Part shown: piece after piece, positions 43,473-52,796 of the stretch
Numbering within the stretch: the first letter of the stretch is position 1
How the letters are laid out: every line of letters starts with the position of its first letter
Position numbers and translations under genes: made by a program
NCBI RefSeq assembly: GCF_001438845.1
Contig: NZ_JQCL01000080.1
Location: 1-64,000 of the forward strand
Reading direction: 5' to 3'
Origin: Lactiplantibacillus xiangfangensis
GTDB lineage: Bacteria; Bacillota; Bacilli; Lactobacillales; Lactobacillaceae
DNA length: 64,000 nt
Notes under the pieces: generated by a model
What the model was told of the DNA's origin: nothing
Databases searched by the model: none
Seen by the model: the letters and a program-made list of their open reading frames with translations, nothing else

Positions 43473-44207
43473 ATGTTAACGCAAATTATCGCTCACCGGG
43501 GCAGTAAGGGAACGCGCCCCGAAAATACTTTGTTGGCCTTTCAGGCCGCATTAGATGACGGCGCCGATGGTATTGAAACCGACGTTCATTTGTCAAAGGA
43601 TGGTCACTTGATCATCATGCACGATGAAACGGTCGATCGGACGACGAACGGGACGGGGCGCATTATGGACCTCACGTTAGCTGAATTAAAACGGCTAGAT
43701 GCGGGGCAATCATTTGACCCCTTGTATGCGGGGGCAAGCGTGCCCACGTTAGACGAAGTGGTTCAACTATTGATTCAGCAAAACTTTACGGGAATTTTTA
43801 ATTTGGAACTAAAAACTAATCGGATTCATTACGATGGCATTGAAGCGCTAGTCGCTGACTATTTTAACCACCACGAGGTGCCGTTTAAACTCGTTTATTC
43901 CAGTTTTTACGGCAAATCGATTGAACGACTGCACGCCTTGCAGCCAGACGTTGAGTTTGACAGTTTATTTCAGGCTAAACAACAGACGGCTAAGCGGCTA
44001 CATGCCGAACACGTCGTCTTAGGGTATCATCCTGATATCCGCTGGGTCCGGTTGCACTGGCTACTCTTGCCGAAAGTGCAATTGCGGCCGTGGACGGTGA
44101 ATAAGGAACGCGACATGCGATTTTGTTACCGGCACCGATTTGCCGGCGTCATTACGGATTATCCTGGGTTGGCGCACCGCATTCGGGTCAAGGTACAGGG
44201 AGGGTAA
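43473..44207 (+). CDS. Glycerophosphodiester phosphodiesterase
   Basis: 244 residues from ATG 43473. It is a GDPD TIM barrel with the catalytic signature AHRGSKGTRPENTLLAF at the start, DGIETDVHLSKDGHLIIMHDE (metal Glu/Asp and general acid His) and NLELKTN. It hydrolyses deacylated phospholipid diesters to glycerol-3-phosphate. There is no signal peptide, so it acts in the cytoplasm (UgpQ-like). It ends 3 bases before miaA and is probably co-transcribed. Confidence 0.92.
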   Translation: MLTQIIAHRGSKGTRPENTLLAFQAALDDGADGIETDVHLSKDGHLIIMHDETVDRTTNGTGRIMDLTLAELKRLDAGQSFDPLYAGASVPTLDEVVQLLIQQNFTGIFNLELKTNRIHYDGIEALVADYFNHHEVPFKLVYSSFYGKSIERLHALQPDVEFDSLFQAKQQTAKRLHAEHVVLGYHPDIRWVRLHWLLLPKVQLRPWTVNKERDMRFCYRHRFAGVITDYPGLAHRIRVKVQGG

Positions 44208-44210
44208 ACT

Positions 44211-45137
44211 TTGAAAGCCAAAAAGGTACTATTAATTGCGGGCCCGACGGCGGTTGGTAAGACGGCCCTGTCACTCGCGTTGGCTAAACAACTTAATGGT
44301 GAAATTATTTCTGGTGACTCGATGCAAGTTTATCGGCATTTAGATATTGGAACCGCCAAGATCATGCCCGCTGAACGAGCCGGAATTTCCCATTATTTAA
44401 TTGATATTAAAGATGTCCAACAACGTTTTACGGTCGCGGAATTTGTGACCCGGGCAACGGTCTTAATTAACGAGATGACGTCACGCGGAAAACTTCCTAT
44501 TATTGTTGGTGGGACTGGTTTTTATTTGCAGTCGTTACTGGCCGGATTCCAATTTGGTCCAACGGATGCGGATCCCGACCTCGCTTACCGCCAGAAATGG
44601 TTGGACTTAGCTGCGGAACAAGGCAACCAAGTTGTTTGGGACGCCCTTCAGCAGCAGGACCCCGCAGCGGCAGCACAAATTGCTCCCACTAACGTGATTC
44701 GCGTTGTCCGGGCATTGGAGTACCAGCATACGAGTGGCGAACGCTTTTCGGCACAGGCGGATCACGCCACGAACCAGTTAGACGCGTACACGCTGTGCTT
44801 GACGACAGAACGCCAACGCCTGTATGACCGGATCAACCAACGCGTTGACCTGATGATGACGGCGGGGCTGGTTGACGAAGCTCGGTGGTTATATGAACAG
44901 GGTGGTGCCGACCTACCTGCAGGGAAAGGGATTGGTTACCACGAGTTGTTCCCATATTTCGATGGTCAAAGAACACTCGCCGACGCCACGGCATCAATCA
45001 AGCAAGATTCACGGCGTTACGCCAAGCGGCAACTAACATGGTTCCGTAATAAGATGACAGTTGACTGGGTCAACTTATTGGAACACCCCGATCAGCGGGC
45101 TGAAATTGACCAGCGAATCGCTAGTTGGTTAAGCTAA
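44211..45137 (+). CDS. miaA: tRNA dimethylallyltransferase
   Basis: 308 residues from TTG 44211 with AGGGAGGG upstream. P-loop LIAGPTAVGKTALSL, SGDSMQVYRHLDIGTAK, VGGTGFYLQSLL and the C-terminal SIKQDSRRYAKRQLTWFRN are family hallmarks. It adds an isopentenyl group to A37 of tRNAs reading UNN codons. It precedes glnRA, an order common in Bacilli (often with hfq between, absent here). Confidence 0.95.
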   Translation: MKAKKVLLIAGPTAVGKTALSLALAKQLNGEIISGDSMQVYRHLDIGTAKIMPAERAGISHYLIDIKDVQQRFTVAEFVTRATVLINEMTSRGKLPIIVGGTGFYLQSLLAGFQFGPTDADPDLAYRQKWLDLAAEQGNQVVWDALQQQDPAAAAQIAPTNVIRVVRALEYQHTSGERFSAQADHATNQLDAYTLCLTTERQRLYDRINQRVDLMMTAGLVDEARWLYEQGGADLPAGKGIGYHELFPYFDGQRTLADATASIKQDSRRYAKRQLTWFRNKMTVDWVNLLEHPDQRAEIDQRIASWLS

Positions 45138-45167
45138 AATATAAATTGGTCTACCTAATTTTAGCGA

Positions 45168-45184
45168 TGTGATATTTTCTTACA
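45168..45184. promoter_or_regulatory. GlnR box upstream of glnRA
   Basis: TGTGATATTTTCTTACA matches the GlnR/TnrA consensus TGTNA-N7-TNACA exactly. It sits just upstream of the glnR -35 box, so GlnR would repress its own operon when glutamine is plentiful. Confidence 0.92.
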
Positions 45185-45191
45185 TGATTTA

Positions 45192-45220
45192 TTGACAATC
45201 AGTTATTAGATTGCTAATAT
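45192..45220 (+). promoter_or_regulatory. glnRA promoter
   Basis: TTGACA (45192-45197), 17-base spacer, TAATAT (45215-45220). The start codon of glnR is 29 bases further on, so the leader is short. Confidence 0.85.
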
Positions 45221-45248
45221 TAAGTCTGTATTAAAGAGGAGGGTCGTT

Positions 45249-45629
45249 ATGAAGGAAAAGGAATTACGTCGTTCATTGGCAGTCTTGCCAATTGGTACAG
45301 TTATGAAGCTGACTGATTTATCAGCGCGTCAAATTCGCTATTATGAAGAACAGGGGCTCATCGTTCCTGATCGGAATGCGGGTAATCGCCGAATGTTCTC
45401 GTTAAATGATGTGGACCGGTTATTAGAAATCAAGGATTACTTGGCGGATGGGATCAACATGGCTGGTATCAAGGAAATCTACGAGATGCAACGCCAGCGG
45501 GCCAAGCAAAAAGAAGCTGATTTGACTCGACCGTTAACGGACAATGATGTACGCCGAATCTTGCATGACGAGTTCCTGAATCTGGGGGGATTGGAATCCA
45601 AGCAGGGTCCCAACTACCCCACGCATTAA
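45249..45629 (+). CDS. glnR: MerR-family nitrogen regulator GlnR
   Basis: 126 residues from ATG 45249 with GAGGAGGG upstream. The N-terminal MerR helix-turn-helix (AVLPIGTVMKLTDLSARQIRYYEEQGLI) ends in a short C-terminal region (LTRPLTDNDVRRILHDEFLNLGG), which in GlnR proteins mediates the feedback response to glutamine synthetase. A GlnR box overlaps its promoter region, and glnA follows in the same transcript after 43 bases. Confidence 0.95.
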   Translation: MKEKELRRSLAVLPIGTVMKLTDLSARQIRYYEEQGLIVPDRNAGNRRMFSLNDVDRLLEIKDYLADGINMAGIKEIYEMQRQRAKQKEADLTRPLTDNDVRRILHDEFLNLGGLESKQGPNYPTH

Positions 45630-45672
45630 TGCGTCTGTATCCATTAGTCAATCAATTTAAGGAGCGATTTTC

Positions 45673-47019
45673 ATGGCAAAACAGCAGTACACCAAGGATG
45701 ACATTCGTCGCATCGTCAAGGAAGAAAACGTTAACTTTTTGCGCTTAATGTTCACCGACTTATTTGGGACCATCAAAAACGTAGAAGTGCCAGTTTCACA
45801 ACTGGATAAATTACTCGACAACAAGTTGATGTTTGATGGTTCTTCCATCGATGGCTTTGTTCGAATCGAAGAAAGTGACATGTACTTGTACCCAGACTTA
45901 TCAACTTGGTTGATCATGCCTTGGAACACGGAACATGGTAAAATTGCGCGGTTGATTTGTGAAGTCTACACGACTGACAAGAAGCCATTCGCCGGGGACC
46001 CACGGAACAACTTGATCCGGGTCTTAAACGACATGCGCGATGCTGGTTACACGGCCTTTAACGTCGGAACTGAACCAGAATTTTTCCTCTTTAAGATGAA
46101 TGACAAGGGCGAACCAACCACTGAGTTAAACGACAAGGGGAGTTACTTCGACTTGTCACCAATGGACTTAGGTGAAAACTGCCGACGTGATATTGCGCTT
46201 GAACTTGAACGCTTAGGCTTTAACGTTGAAGCCAGTCACCATGAAGTTGCGCCTGGTCAACATGAAATCGACTTCAAGTATGCGGACGCCTTATCCGCTG
46301 CTGACCACATTCAAACCTTTAAACTGGTTGTGAAGACGATTGCGCGTAAGTATAACTTATGGGCAACCTTCATGCCAAAGCCTTTAAACGGTGTCAACGG
46401 TTCTGGGATGCACGTTAACATGTCCTTGTTCCATGACAAGGGGAACGCGTTCTACGATCCTGAAGAAAAAGATGAATTACAATTATCATCAGATGCTTAT
46501 CACTTCTTAGGCGGCTTGATGAAACATGCACGCAGTTACACCGCCGTTACCAACCCAACGGTTAACTCGTACAAGCGGTTAGTTCCAGGTTACGAAGCAC
46601 CCGTTTACGTGGCATGGTCCGCATCTAACCGGTCACCAATGATCCGGATTCCAAGTGCCCGTGGCTTATCCACTCGTTTGGAATTGCGGAGTGTGGATGC
46701 TTCAACGAACCCATACTTGGCCTTTGCTACCGTTCTGGAAGCTGGTCTTGATGGGATTAAGAACGGCATCGAACCACCAAAGAGCGTGGACCGTAACATC
46801 TACGTGATGGATGAAGACGAGCGTCATAAGGCGGGGATCGCGGACTTACCATCAACGTTGCACAACGCGTTGAAGGAATTCCAGACCGACCCAATTATGA
46901 AGAAGGCCTTGGGACCACATATTTACCAAAGTTTCTTGGAAGCTAAACGACTTGAATGGGCTTCGTACCGTCAACAAGTTAGCGAATGGGAACGCGATCA
47001 GTACATGGAATTGTACTAA
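45673..47019 (+). CDS. glnA: Glutamine synthetase, type I
   Basis: 448 residues from ATG 45673 with AAGGAG upstream. It makes glutamine from glutamate and ammonia as a dodecamer. [10 protein letters not shown], the metal-ligand region [34 protein letters not shown], and the substrate loop [20 protein letters not shown] with SNRSP are all intact. There is no adenylylation-type C-terminal loop, so it belongs to the Firmicutes GS-alpha type regulated by feedback and GlnR. Confidence 0.97.
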   Translation: MAKQQYTKDDIRRIVKEENVNFLRLMFTDLFGTIKNVEVPVSQLDKLLDNKLMFDGSSIDGFVRIEESDMYLYPDLSTWLIMPWNTEHGKIARLICEVYTTDKKPFAGDPRNNLIRVLNDMRDAGYTAFNVGTEPEFFLFKMNDKGEPTTELNDKGSYFDLSPMDLGENCRRDIALELERLGFNVEASHHEVAPGQHEIDFKYADALSAADHIQTFKLVVKTIARKYNLWATFMPKPLNGVNGSGMHVNMSLFHDKGNAFYDPEEKDELQLSSDAYHFLGGLMKHARSYTAVTNPTVNSYKRLVPGYEAPVYVAWSASNRSPMIRIPSARGLSTRLELRSVDASTNPYLAFATVLEAGLDGIKNGIEPPKSVDRNIYVMDEDERHKAGIADLPSTLHNALKEFQTDPIMKKALGPHIYQSFLEAKRLEWASYRQQVSEWERDQYMELY

Positions 47020-47044
47020 TCACCTAAAACGATAGAAGAAATGA

Positions 47045-47083
47045 CGGTTAGGACGCCTATTTGGGCTTCCTAACCGGTTTTTT
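47045..47083 (+). terminator. Terminator of glnRA
   Basis: CGGTTAGG and CCTAACCG with an inner GCC/GGC pair, followed by GTTTTTTG. Confidence 0.85.
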
Positions 47084-47205
47084 GTTATAATTTTGGAAAA
47101 TCGACGGCGTTAACCTTTATTATTACTAGGATTTTCGGTAACATTAGTATCAGCAGTGCAATTCAGCAATAAGCAAAGATTGAAATTGATTGCAAGGAGA
47201 TTATT

Positions 47206-48093
47206 ATGGAAAAACAAAATCAGCCTGATCTTGAAAAACAAGATCAACCAACGCGTGCGCTAACGAATCGCCTTCAACAAAAGTTGGATTACGTGACTGC
47301 GTTGCGCCAAGCAATTACGGCTGGTGACGACCGGTTGATCTACGAATTGATCGATGGTGACCACTATCACCAAGCCTTGTTAAATGAGGAACCGGATCCA
47401 ACCCGTAACACCCAAGTGGATTTAATTACGGACGTCCATCCGGCAATCAGTCATTATTTGAGTACCAAATTGATTGATTATTTGGCTCATGAATATCCGT
47501 TCTTTTACTATGAAGAGACCCAATTAGGTGAATTTCAAATTTACTTTGGGAACTGGTGGGACCGTCGCCGGTTTGGCAAATTAAACGTTTTGAACGTGGC
47601 ATTTGAATTCAGTAGCGAAGAATATAATAAACTACAAAAAACATTTGAGTTGGCGAGTGCGCATAAGCGTTTCAATACCGACCAAATTCAAAAAATCTCA
47701 GCTGGAAGCGACCAGTTACAAAAATTGATTGATGCCCAAACTGACCGTGACGAACAAAAAGAGACGTTGCGTAAGCAGTTGAAAGAAAACGGGCAACGAA
47801 ACTCGTTGTTCGATTCTGGCCGAATCAAAGAAGAACGTCAAAAGATCATTGACCAGTTGACCAAACTCGCTGACGAGGACGAACAAGCGAACAACGCCCA
47901 CGCCACGATGAAGGATAACGAAGCAAAGATTTTGACGTTGTCCAAGGAAGATACGATCTTGGCTTACGAAAAACAAGCCATTGAAAACGCCTTTAAGAGC
48001 TTCGAGAATTTTAATGAGCGTAACCGTAGCCTATACGTTGACTACTTGACTACGCTGATTGGGAAGGCGCAGGTAGCAGAGGATGGCGAATAA
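47206..48093 (+). CDS. Conserved hypothetical protein with coiled coil
   Basis: 295 residues from ATG 47206 with AAGGAG upstream. The N-terminal globular part of about 150 residues (HPAISHYLSTKLIDYLAHEYPFFYYE, IYFGNWWDRRRFGKL) is followed by a long charged coiled coil (about 155-285). No family motif is recognised. It overlaps the next gene by 11 bases and is in one unit with the 48083 gene and a dUTPase, so a role linked to nucleotide pools or DNA is possible but unproven. Confidence 0.65.
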   Translation: MEKQNQPDLEKQDQPTRALTNRLQQKLDYVTALRQAITAGDDRLIYELIDGDHYHQALLNEEPDPTRNTQVDLITDVHPAISHYLSTKLIDYLAHEYPFFYYEETQLGEFQIYFGNWWDRRRFGKLNVLNVAFEFSSEEYNKLQKTFELASAHKRFNTDQIQKISAGSDQLQKLIDAQTDRDEQKETLRKQLKENGQRNSLFDSGRIKEERQKIIDQLTKLADEDEQANNAHATMKDNEAKILTLSKEDTILAYEKQAIENAFKSFENFNERNRSLYVDYLTTLIGKAQVAEDGE

Positions 48094-49033
48094 CGAAAAG
48101 CACGTTGACTCCGCAACGCTAAGTACCCATGGCAAACTGACTATGTTTAACGAAGGGCTAAAGAGTGGCCTAGCTAACGGGGAAAAGTTCACGGCGTTGA
48201 TGGATCAGTTAATTGAGACTACGGACGGCGAAGTTTTACTAACGGCCGCTCAGAAACTGGCTGACTTTAAGCTGGATTCGGCCTACGTTACTTTCCCGCA
48301 TCAGTACCAGAATGCGGACTACTACTTGATCTTTATGAGTCGGTTGCTGGGGATGCACCACGATGAAAAGCCAATCTTAAATTCACAACGTCAAAGTGAA
48401 TCGTTATATCACGTCTATGAAGACTTGACTGACGATTACACGTTCCTGTATCAAGTTGTTAACAACGCTAACGGTGGTGCTTATTACCGTGAACAGACGA
48501 CGGGTGAGAATTTATTTTACATTCATCTTGAACGACGGCTCTTGCGCTTTAACAGTGAGGCCTTTACCAATTTGTTTATTAATAAATTGTTGCTGAAGGG
48601 AACCGGTGTTGACCAGATCAACGCGGTGCTTGCAACTTTGATTAAGTTTGGTCACTGTCTGCGCGACGACTTTGGGTTTAACGTGGACTTCAACATCTTA
48701 GACGTCGATAATGCGGCTAAGTACGAATTGCGCGCGGGTAACCTCGATGCTGCAATCGTGGATAAACTGTTTGTTTCGTCGGCGCAACACGACTACATGT
48801 TACGTAATTCCAAGCACGGTCACGGGGCGCAAATTGAACTGCGAGCTGGCCTACTCGTCGATATTTTCAACAGCGCGTCCGATGGGAGCCCTAAGTGGGT
48901 CTTGACGGTCCACGATCCGAAACAAGCAGTTTCCTGGTTCGATGTCTTATTACACTTTGACTTTATGCGTGACTGGTATTTGGACAATATCGAATCCCTG
49001 GAAATAAAAGCGGATCCATTAGTATTTGCTTAA
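48083..49033 (+). CDS. Conserved hypothetical protein
   Basis: 316 residues from ATG 48083, 11 bases inside the preceding gene (AGAGGATGG supplies the site). A soluble mixed alpha/beta protein with no signal peptide or recognisable motif; notable stretches are VTFPHQYQNADYYLIFMSRLLG and LRAGLLVDIFNSASDG. It precedes the dUTPase gene by 15 bases. Function unknown. Confidence 0.65.
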   Translation: MANNEKHVDSATLSTHGKLTMFNEGLKSGLANGEKFTALMDQLIETTDGEVLLTAAQKLADFKLDSAYVTFPHQYQNADYYLIFMSRLLGMHHDEKPILNSQRQSESLYHVYEDLTDDYTFLYQVVNNANGGAYYREQTTGENLFYIHLERRLLRFNSEAFTNLFINKLLLKGTGVDQINAVLATLIKFGHCLRDDFGFNVDFNILDVDNAAKYELRAGNLDAAIVDKLFVSSAQHDYMLRNSKHGHGAQIELRAGLLVDIFNSASDGSPKWVLTVHDPKQAVSWFDVLLHFDFMRDWYLDNIESLEIKADPLVFA

Positions 49034-49048
49034 CGACGGAGGGATTGA

Positions 49049-49588
49049 ATGTTAGATTTAACGACTTTATTACAACAATCCATTCGCTTGGATCGTGACA
49101 TTACAATGCGGCAAAAGATTCACTGGAAGCCGGCAGACCGGCTACAAAACGCCATGGTCTCACTGGACGTTGAATTGGCTGAAATGGCGAATACTTCCGA
49201 GTGGTTCAAGGTTTGGAAGATTCACAAGGGCAAAGCGGATGAAGGAAAGACGGAGCGAGAAACGTTACTGAACGAGTACGTGGACGCAATGGACTTTTTC
49301 TTCTTAGTGGCGGCCATTCAGCAGTGGACGCATTTGGTGCCGATTACAGCGGATGATTTGGCAAAAATCAGCGACAAACCGGTCACTGACTTGAATAAGC
49401 AGTATCTGGCGATTAAACACCTCCTATATGATGCTTACTTCAATCACCGGCAAGTCAGCTACAAGCATGCCTGGCACGTTTTCTTAAAGATTGGACTCGT
49501 CGAATTTGGGTTTAGTCAAGATGAGATTCAGGCGGCGTTTACCGCGAAGAATCAAGTCAATGAACAGCGTCAAGCGGACCACTATTAA
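49049..49588 (+). CDS. All-alpha dUTP diphosphatase (dimeric dUTPase/MazG superfamily)
   Basis: 179 residues from ATG 49049 with GGAGGG upstream. The metal-binding pattern of the all-alpha NTP pyrophosphatases is present: DVELAEMANTSEWFKVWK (ExxE region) and LLNEYVDAMDFFFLVA (ExxD). It hydrolyses dUTP to dUMP and limits uracil in DNA. It shares a short operon with two uncharacterised genes. Confidence 0.85.
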   Translation: MLDLTTLLQQSIRLDRDITMRQKIHWKPADRLQNAMVSLDVELAEMANTSEWFKVWKIHKGKADEGKTERETLLNEYVDAMDFFFLVAAIQQWTHLVPITADDLAKISDKPVTDLNKQYLAIKHLLYDAYFNHRQVSYKHAWHVFLKIGLVEFGFSQDEIQAAFTAKNQVNEQRQADHY

Positions 49589-49599
49589 ATATAAAAACA

Positions 49600-49672
49600 C
49601 TCGTAATGACTTTCTCTATAGCCTTACACATTAGATCGTGCAAGGTAGGAAAGTCGGTTACGAGTGTTTTTA
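49600..49672. terminator. Terminator after the dUTPase gene
   Basis: AAAAACACTCGTAA...TTACGAGTGTTTTT with GACTTTC/GAAAGTC pairing inside. Confidence 0.85.
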
Positions 49673-49720
49673 TTTACAAAGTAATTTAATTTTTATGAGT
49701 GGCAGCGACACATTTTAGAC

Positions 49721-50056
49721 CTAGTCACTGATTAGTTCGGCGTTGTTATCAGGATCATTAGCGACCAGTTCGTTGACTTGGTCGATTAGTGGTTGGCGTT
49801 GGTCTAAGTCGTCGTCGCATTCAAAGAAGGCCCCGAGTTCTTCGGCTAAGGTCTCTTTGCCAGCATCCATGTAGCGGTAGTCGTAACTGTTGATGGTATA
49901 GTGCTGGTGGTCCGGCATGCGCACGATCACGCAGCCAGTTGCGGATTTACCCTTAGTTGCTTTATCCGTAAATTCAACGGATAAAATGTACGGTGCATCG
50001 GTGCTACGGTCCTTGATGGCATGCGCAATGTTGCCAGTAATTTGTTCTAGTTTCAT
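49721..50056 (-). CDS. Hypothetical acidic protein
   Basis: 111 residues starting MKLEQITGNIAHAIKDRS, with GAGGTGAAACC upstream. Soluble, with beta strands (YILSVEFTDK, SATGCVIVRMPDHQHYTINSYDYRY) and an acidic end (ANDPDNNAELISD). No motif recognised. It precedes no other gene on its strand. Confidence 0.6.
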   Translation of the reverse strand: MKLEQITGNIAHAIKDRSTDAPYILSVEFTDKATKGKSATGCVIVRMPDHQHYTINSYDYRYMDAGKETLAEELGAFFECDDDLDQRQPLIDQVNELVANDPDNNAELISD

Positions 50057-50097
50057 GGTTTCACCTCAACGTTCATTATACCAGTCTGTGGGCGCTT

Positions 50098-50256
50098 TTA
50101 GCCACGCTTGATTCGTTCCCAAACGACGTAAAAGAGGGTGGCAAGCGTGACGACGATGGCAAGAACGGTTGCGGCGGAACTGTGTGCGAAGCGGGCGTAC
50201 GAGTCAATAATAATCATTAAAATTAAAAGAATCAAAAGTCGGTTACGTTTAAACAT
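50098..50256 (-). CDS. Small membrane protein, hypothetical
   Basis: 52 residues from ATG 50256 (MFKRNRLLILLI), placed by GGGAGAG upstream. Two hydrophobic segments (LLILLILMIIIDSYARF and AATVLAIVVTLATLFYVVW) end with WERIKRG. It is the first gene of a short minus-strand group with the 49721 gene. Confidence 0.55.
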   Translation of the reverse strand: MFKRNRLLILLILMIIIDSYARFAHSSAATVLAIVVTLATLFYVVWERIKRG

Positions 50257-50358
50257 AGAAATCTCTCCCTTACCTGCTAATAGTCTGCCTGATTTGTTAG
50301 GGGGATGCAAGTTGTTTTTAAGCGAGGATGAACTTTTAAAAAACTTAGCGGCGTCGAA

Positions 50359-50402
50359 AAAAGTCATTGTCAGGTATTCGTGCATCCTGACAATGACTTT
50401 TG
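50359..50402 (-). terminator. Terminator of the 50407 gene (minus strand)
   Basis: AAAAGTCATTGTCAGG and CCTGACAATGACTTTT, a perfect 16-bp stem around ATTCGTGCAT-type loop bases; T-rich on the minus strand. Confidence 0.85.
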
Positions 50403-50406
50403 AGTT

Positions 50407-50886
50407 TTAGTCCTTAACGATCCGGCCGTTACTCTTGATCTTTTTAGTTAGTTTAGCTGGATTCTTTTTAAGTTGGCGTTTTAAATACTTATAGCCATGT
50501 TTCTTGTAAGACTTGTAGGTATCTAGAGAAAGCTTGTGGCCCTTTTGGTAAACGACGGAGTCAAATTTACCCCCAAGAACCATCCCACGTTTCTGTGTAT
50601 GACCGACTAAGCGGTAGGTGTGGCCCTTAAGCTTCTTGTACTTAAGTTTAGTGGTCTTCTCTTGCGACATGTTTGAGTATTGTTGGATGAAGGATTTGCT
50701 AGTTACTTTGTAGACGTAGCCAAAGCCTTCAGCAGCTGAAGTCCGTTTACCTTGATAGGTACCACGGATGACTTTAGGTGTACCTTTGTGCCATTTTGCT
50801 GCACTGGCGTTAGTAGGTACGGTCGCCACACCCGTGGTAAGGACTGCGGCTAAGACTAATACTTTAAATCCCGTTTGTTTATTCAT
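50407..50886 (-). CDS. Secreted basic protein, hypothetical
   Basis: 159 residues. A signal peptide (MNKQTGFKVLVLAAVLTTGVA, cleavage near NASAAK) is followed by a Lys/Tyr-rich mature part (TYQGKRTS, YKKLKGHTYRLVGHTQKRG, YKSYKKHGYKYLKRQLKKN). The same composition occurs in the 52290 protein, so the two may be distant relatives. No wall-binding signal is seen. Function unknown. Confidence 0.65.
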   Translation of the reverse strand: MNKQTGFKVLVLAAVLTTGVATVPTNASAAKWHKGTPKVIRGTYQGKRTSAAEGFGYVYKVTSKSFIQQYSNMSQEKTTKLKYKKLKGHTYRLVGHTQKRGMVLGGKFDSVVYQKGHKLSLDTYKSYKKHGYKYLKRQLKKNPAKLTKKIKSNGRIVKD

Positions 50887-51118
50887 GAAAAATGCTCCCC
50901 GTATGATGCTTTTTTAGTTGAAACTTATTTAAGCATAGCTTTAGCCTCTGAGAAATACAATAGATAGTTGAGGGTGGTCGTGAAAATTAGTGACGGCTGG
51001 AAACTAAATATAAGTTGGATGGTGGCCGTAGCTTAGGCTTCAAATGTTGTAAGTGTTAAACTAGCTCTCGCTTAACAACGTGGATTTCTGTATAGTTAGG
51101 GTTTGGAGGTACGAAAAC

Positions 51119-51475
51119 ATGAATGCATTTTTAGATTTTATTAATTTTGAATACACTAGGGAAGAATTAGTCGAACGGGTTCAAGAATATTTAACGTACA
51201 GTGTTGAAGCTGATAAGTTACTGAATGGGAAGGGTCCCAGGAGTGCGGTCAAGTACATTCGGCCGATTCGTCAACAGATTGATAATGAGTTTAGTAATTA
51301 TGCGCGTGAAAATATGCAAAAGATGATTCGTAAGAACAAGGATGCTGACAGTTACTATGGCTGGCTAAAAGAAGTCTCAACGAATACAATTGGCCCTGTA
51401 ACGTCCAAAAACATTGATTCATATTTGGATGATATGAATGACTATGCACGACGTTACTTTCCAGAAATAAAATAA
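51119..51475 (+). CDS. Hypothetical helical protein
   Basis: 118 residues from ATG 51119 (MNAFLDFINFEYT), with GGAGG 9 bases upstream. Soluble and mainly helical (EELVERVQEYLTYSVEADKLL, NEFSNYARENMQKMIRKNKD). It precedes the dehydrogenase gene by 14 bases and may share its transcript. No family recognised. Confidence 0.6.
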   Translation: MNAFLDFINFEYTREELVERVQEYLTYSVEADKLLNGKGPRSAVKYIRPIRQQIDNEFSNYARENMQKMIRKNKDADSYYGWLKEVSTNTIGPVTSKNIDSYLDDMNDYARRYFPEIK

Positions 51476-51489
51476 ATGAGGCGAATGCT

Positions 51490-52197
51490 TTGCAACAAGT
51501 AAAAACAATCGTTATTACTGGTGCAACTAGTGGCATCGGTAAAGCAACGGCATTACTCGCAGCCAGTCACGGTCATCAAGTTGTTTTGGCCGCGCGTAAA
51601 GAAGCGGATTTACAAGCTACGGCTGAAACAATTCAGCAGGCGGGTGGTCAGGCAATTTATAAGGTAACCGACGTTAGTAAGAAGGCTGAGGTTCAAGCGT
51701 TAATTGATTTTGCGTTAGCACAGTATGGCCGAATTGATGTTTTAGACCTAAATGCGGGCGTGATGAGCTTTGCACCGATGAATGAAGTGCGAGTTGATGA
51801 ATGGGAAAAGATGATCGACATCAACGTTAAGGGCGTTTTATATGGGCTAGCGGCTGTCATTCCAGTGATGGAAAAGCAGCAAGGCGGTCAAATTATTGCG
51901 ACCGATTCGACGGCGGGTCATCAAGTAGGCCAAAATAATACGGTTTATGCCAGTACAAAGTTTAGCGTCCGGGCAATTATGGACGGGGTTCGCGCGGAAG
52001 AAGCAAAATCGCATATTAGAACGATGATGGTGTCTCCGGCGTTTGTAAAGACGGGCTTTTTTGAAGATCAAAGAAACGCAAATTTAGAACGGGTTCCAAA
52101 ATTGCGTCCTGAAGATATTGCGGCTTCCGTGCTTTTCGCTGTTGAACAGCCAGATAATGTTGATATTAATGAGATCGTTTTGCGGCCGACTTTGTAG
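51490..52197 (+). CDS. Short-chain dehydrogenase/reductase
   Basis: 235 residues from TTG 51490 with GAGGCG upstream. Classical SDR: cofactor motif TGATSGIGKAT (NADP preference suggested by the following AARKEADL), LNAGVM, catalytic Ser in ATDSTAGHQ, and YASTKFS for Tyr and Lys. Closest in pattern to the serine/3-hydroxy acid-type SDRs of lactobacilli, but substrate is not predictable. Confidence 0.9.
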   Translation: MQQVKTIVITGATSGIGKATALLAASHGHQVVLAARKEADLQATAETIQQAGGQAIYKVTDVSKKAEVQALIDFALAQYGRIDVLDLNAGVMSFAPMNEVRVDEWEKMIDINVKGVLYGLAAVIPVMEKQQGGQIIATDSTAGHQVGQNNTVYASTKFSVRAIMDGVRAEEAKSHIRTMMVSPAFVKTGFFEDQRNANLERVPKLRPEDIAASVLFAVEQPDNVDINEIVLRPTL

Positions 52198-52207
52198 TAT
52201 GAAGAGT

Positions 52208-52243
52208 ACTAAAAAAGACCAGTCAAAAGACTGGCCTTTTTGA
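52208..52243 (+). terminator. Terminator of the SDR gene
   Basis: AAGACCAGTC and GACTGGCCTT around AAAA, with TTTTTG after it. Confidence 0.8.
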
Positions 52244-52289
52244 TATACAAATAAAAATGGCATCTTACAATTTAGTCAATAATAATTAA

Positions 52290-52796
52290 TTACCATAAAT
52301 CAGGATAATAAATGAATTTGCGATAATGCTTGGTGCCCATCTTTTTGGCGACAGATTTGCTACGATAATAATGAGCACTTACCCATATCCGTGCACCACC
52401 AGCTGCTGTAAGCACCTTATGTTTGCCGAATTTATGTAAGTTATAATAGTCACCATCACCTGCTGATTGTTGCCAACCATACGTATGAATCCAACGATAG
52501 CCGTGGTATTTGCCAATTTGTGTGGCTGTCCAATATTTACTGGTCTTCAGTGCTTTTTTCCCATTGTAAACCTTGTGCTTCTTATATTTACGTAGATTCT
52601 TATTAGTTAAATGAATTTTGTAAATCTTCTTTTTCCCATAGCCAAAATTAGTATAGGTATACCATTTTCCTAACATTCCTTTTGGAAGGCGACTATATGA
52701 ATACCCGACCCTTTTAGCGGATGCAGTTGTACTTACCGTAAATATTGCCAAGAAACAGATGGCGACTACTAAAAATATCTTCCCCATTTTTCTCAT
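52290..52796 (-). CDS. Secreted basic protein, hypothetical
   Basis: 168 residues from ATG 52796 with GAGGAG 9 bases upstream. A signal peptide (MGKIFLVVAICFLAIFTVSTTASA) precedes a Lys/Tyr/Gly-rich mature protein (KGMLGKWYTYTNFGYGKKKIYKIHLTN). The WYTYTNFGYG opening recalls small secreted lactobacillus proteins of unknown role. Monocistronic. Confidence 0.65.
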   Translation of the reverse strand: MRKMGKIFLVVAICFLAIFTVSTTASAKRVGYSYSRLPKGMLGKWYTYTNFGYGKKKIYKIHLTNKNLRKYKKHKVYNGKKALKTSKYWTATQIGKYHGYRWIHTYGWQQSAGDGDYYNLHKFGKHKVLTAAGGARIWVSAHYYRSKSVAKKMGTKHYRKFIYYPDLW

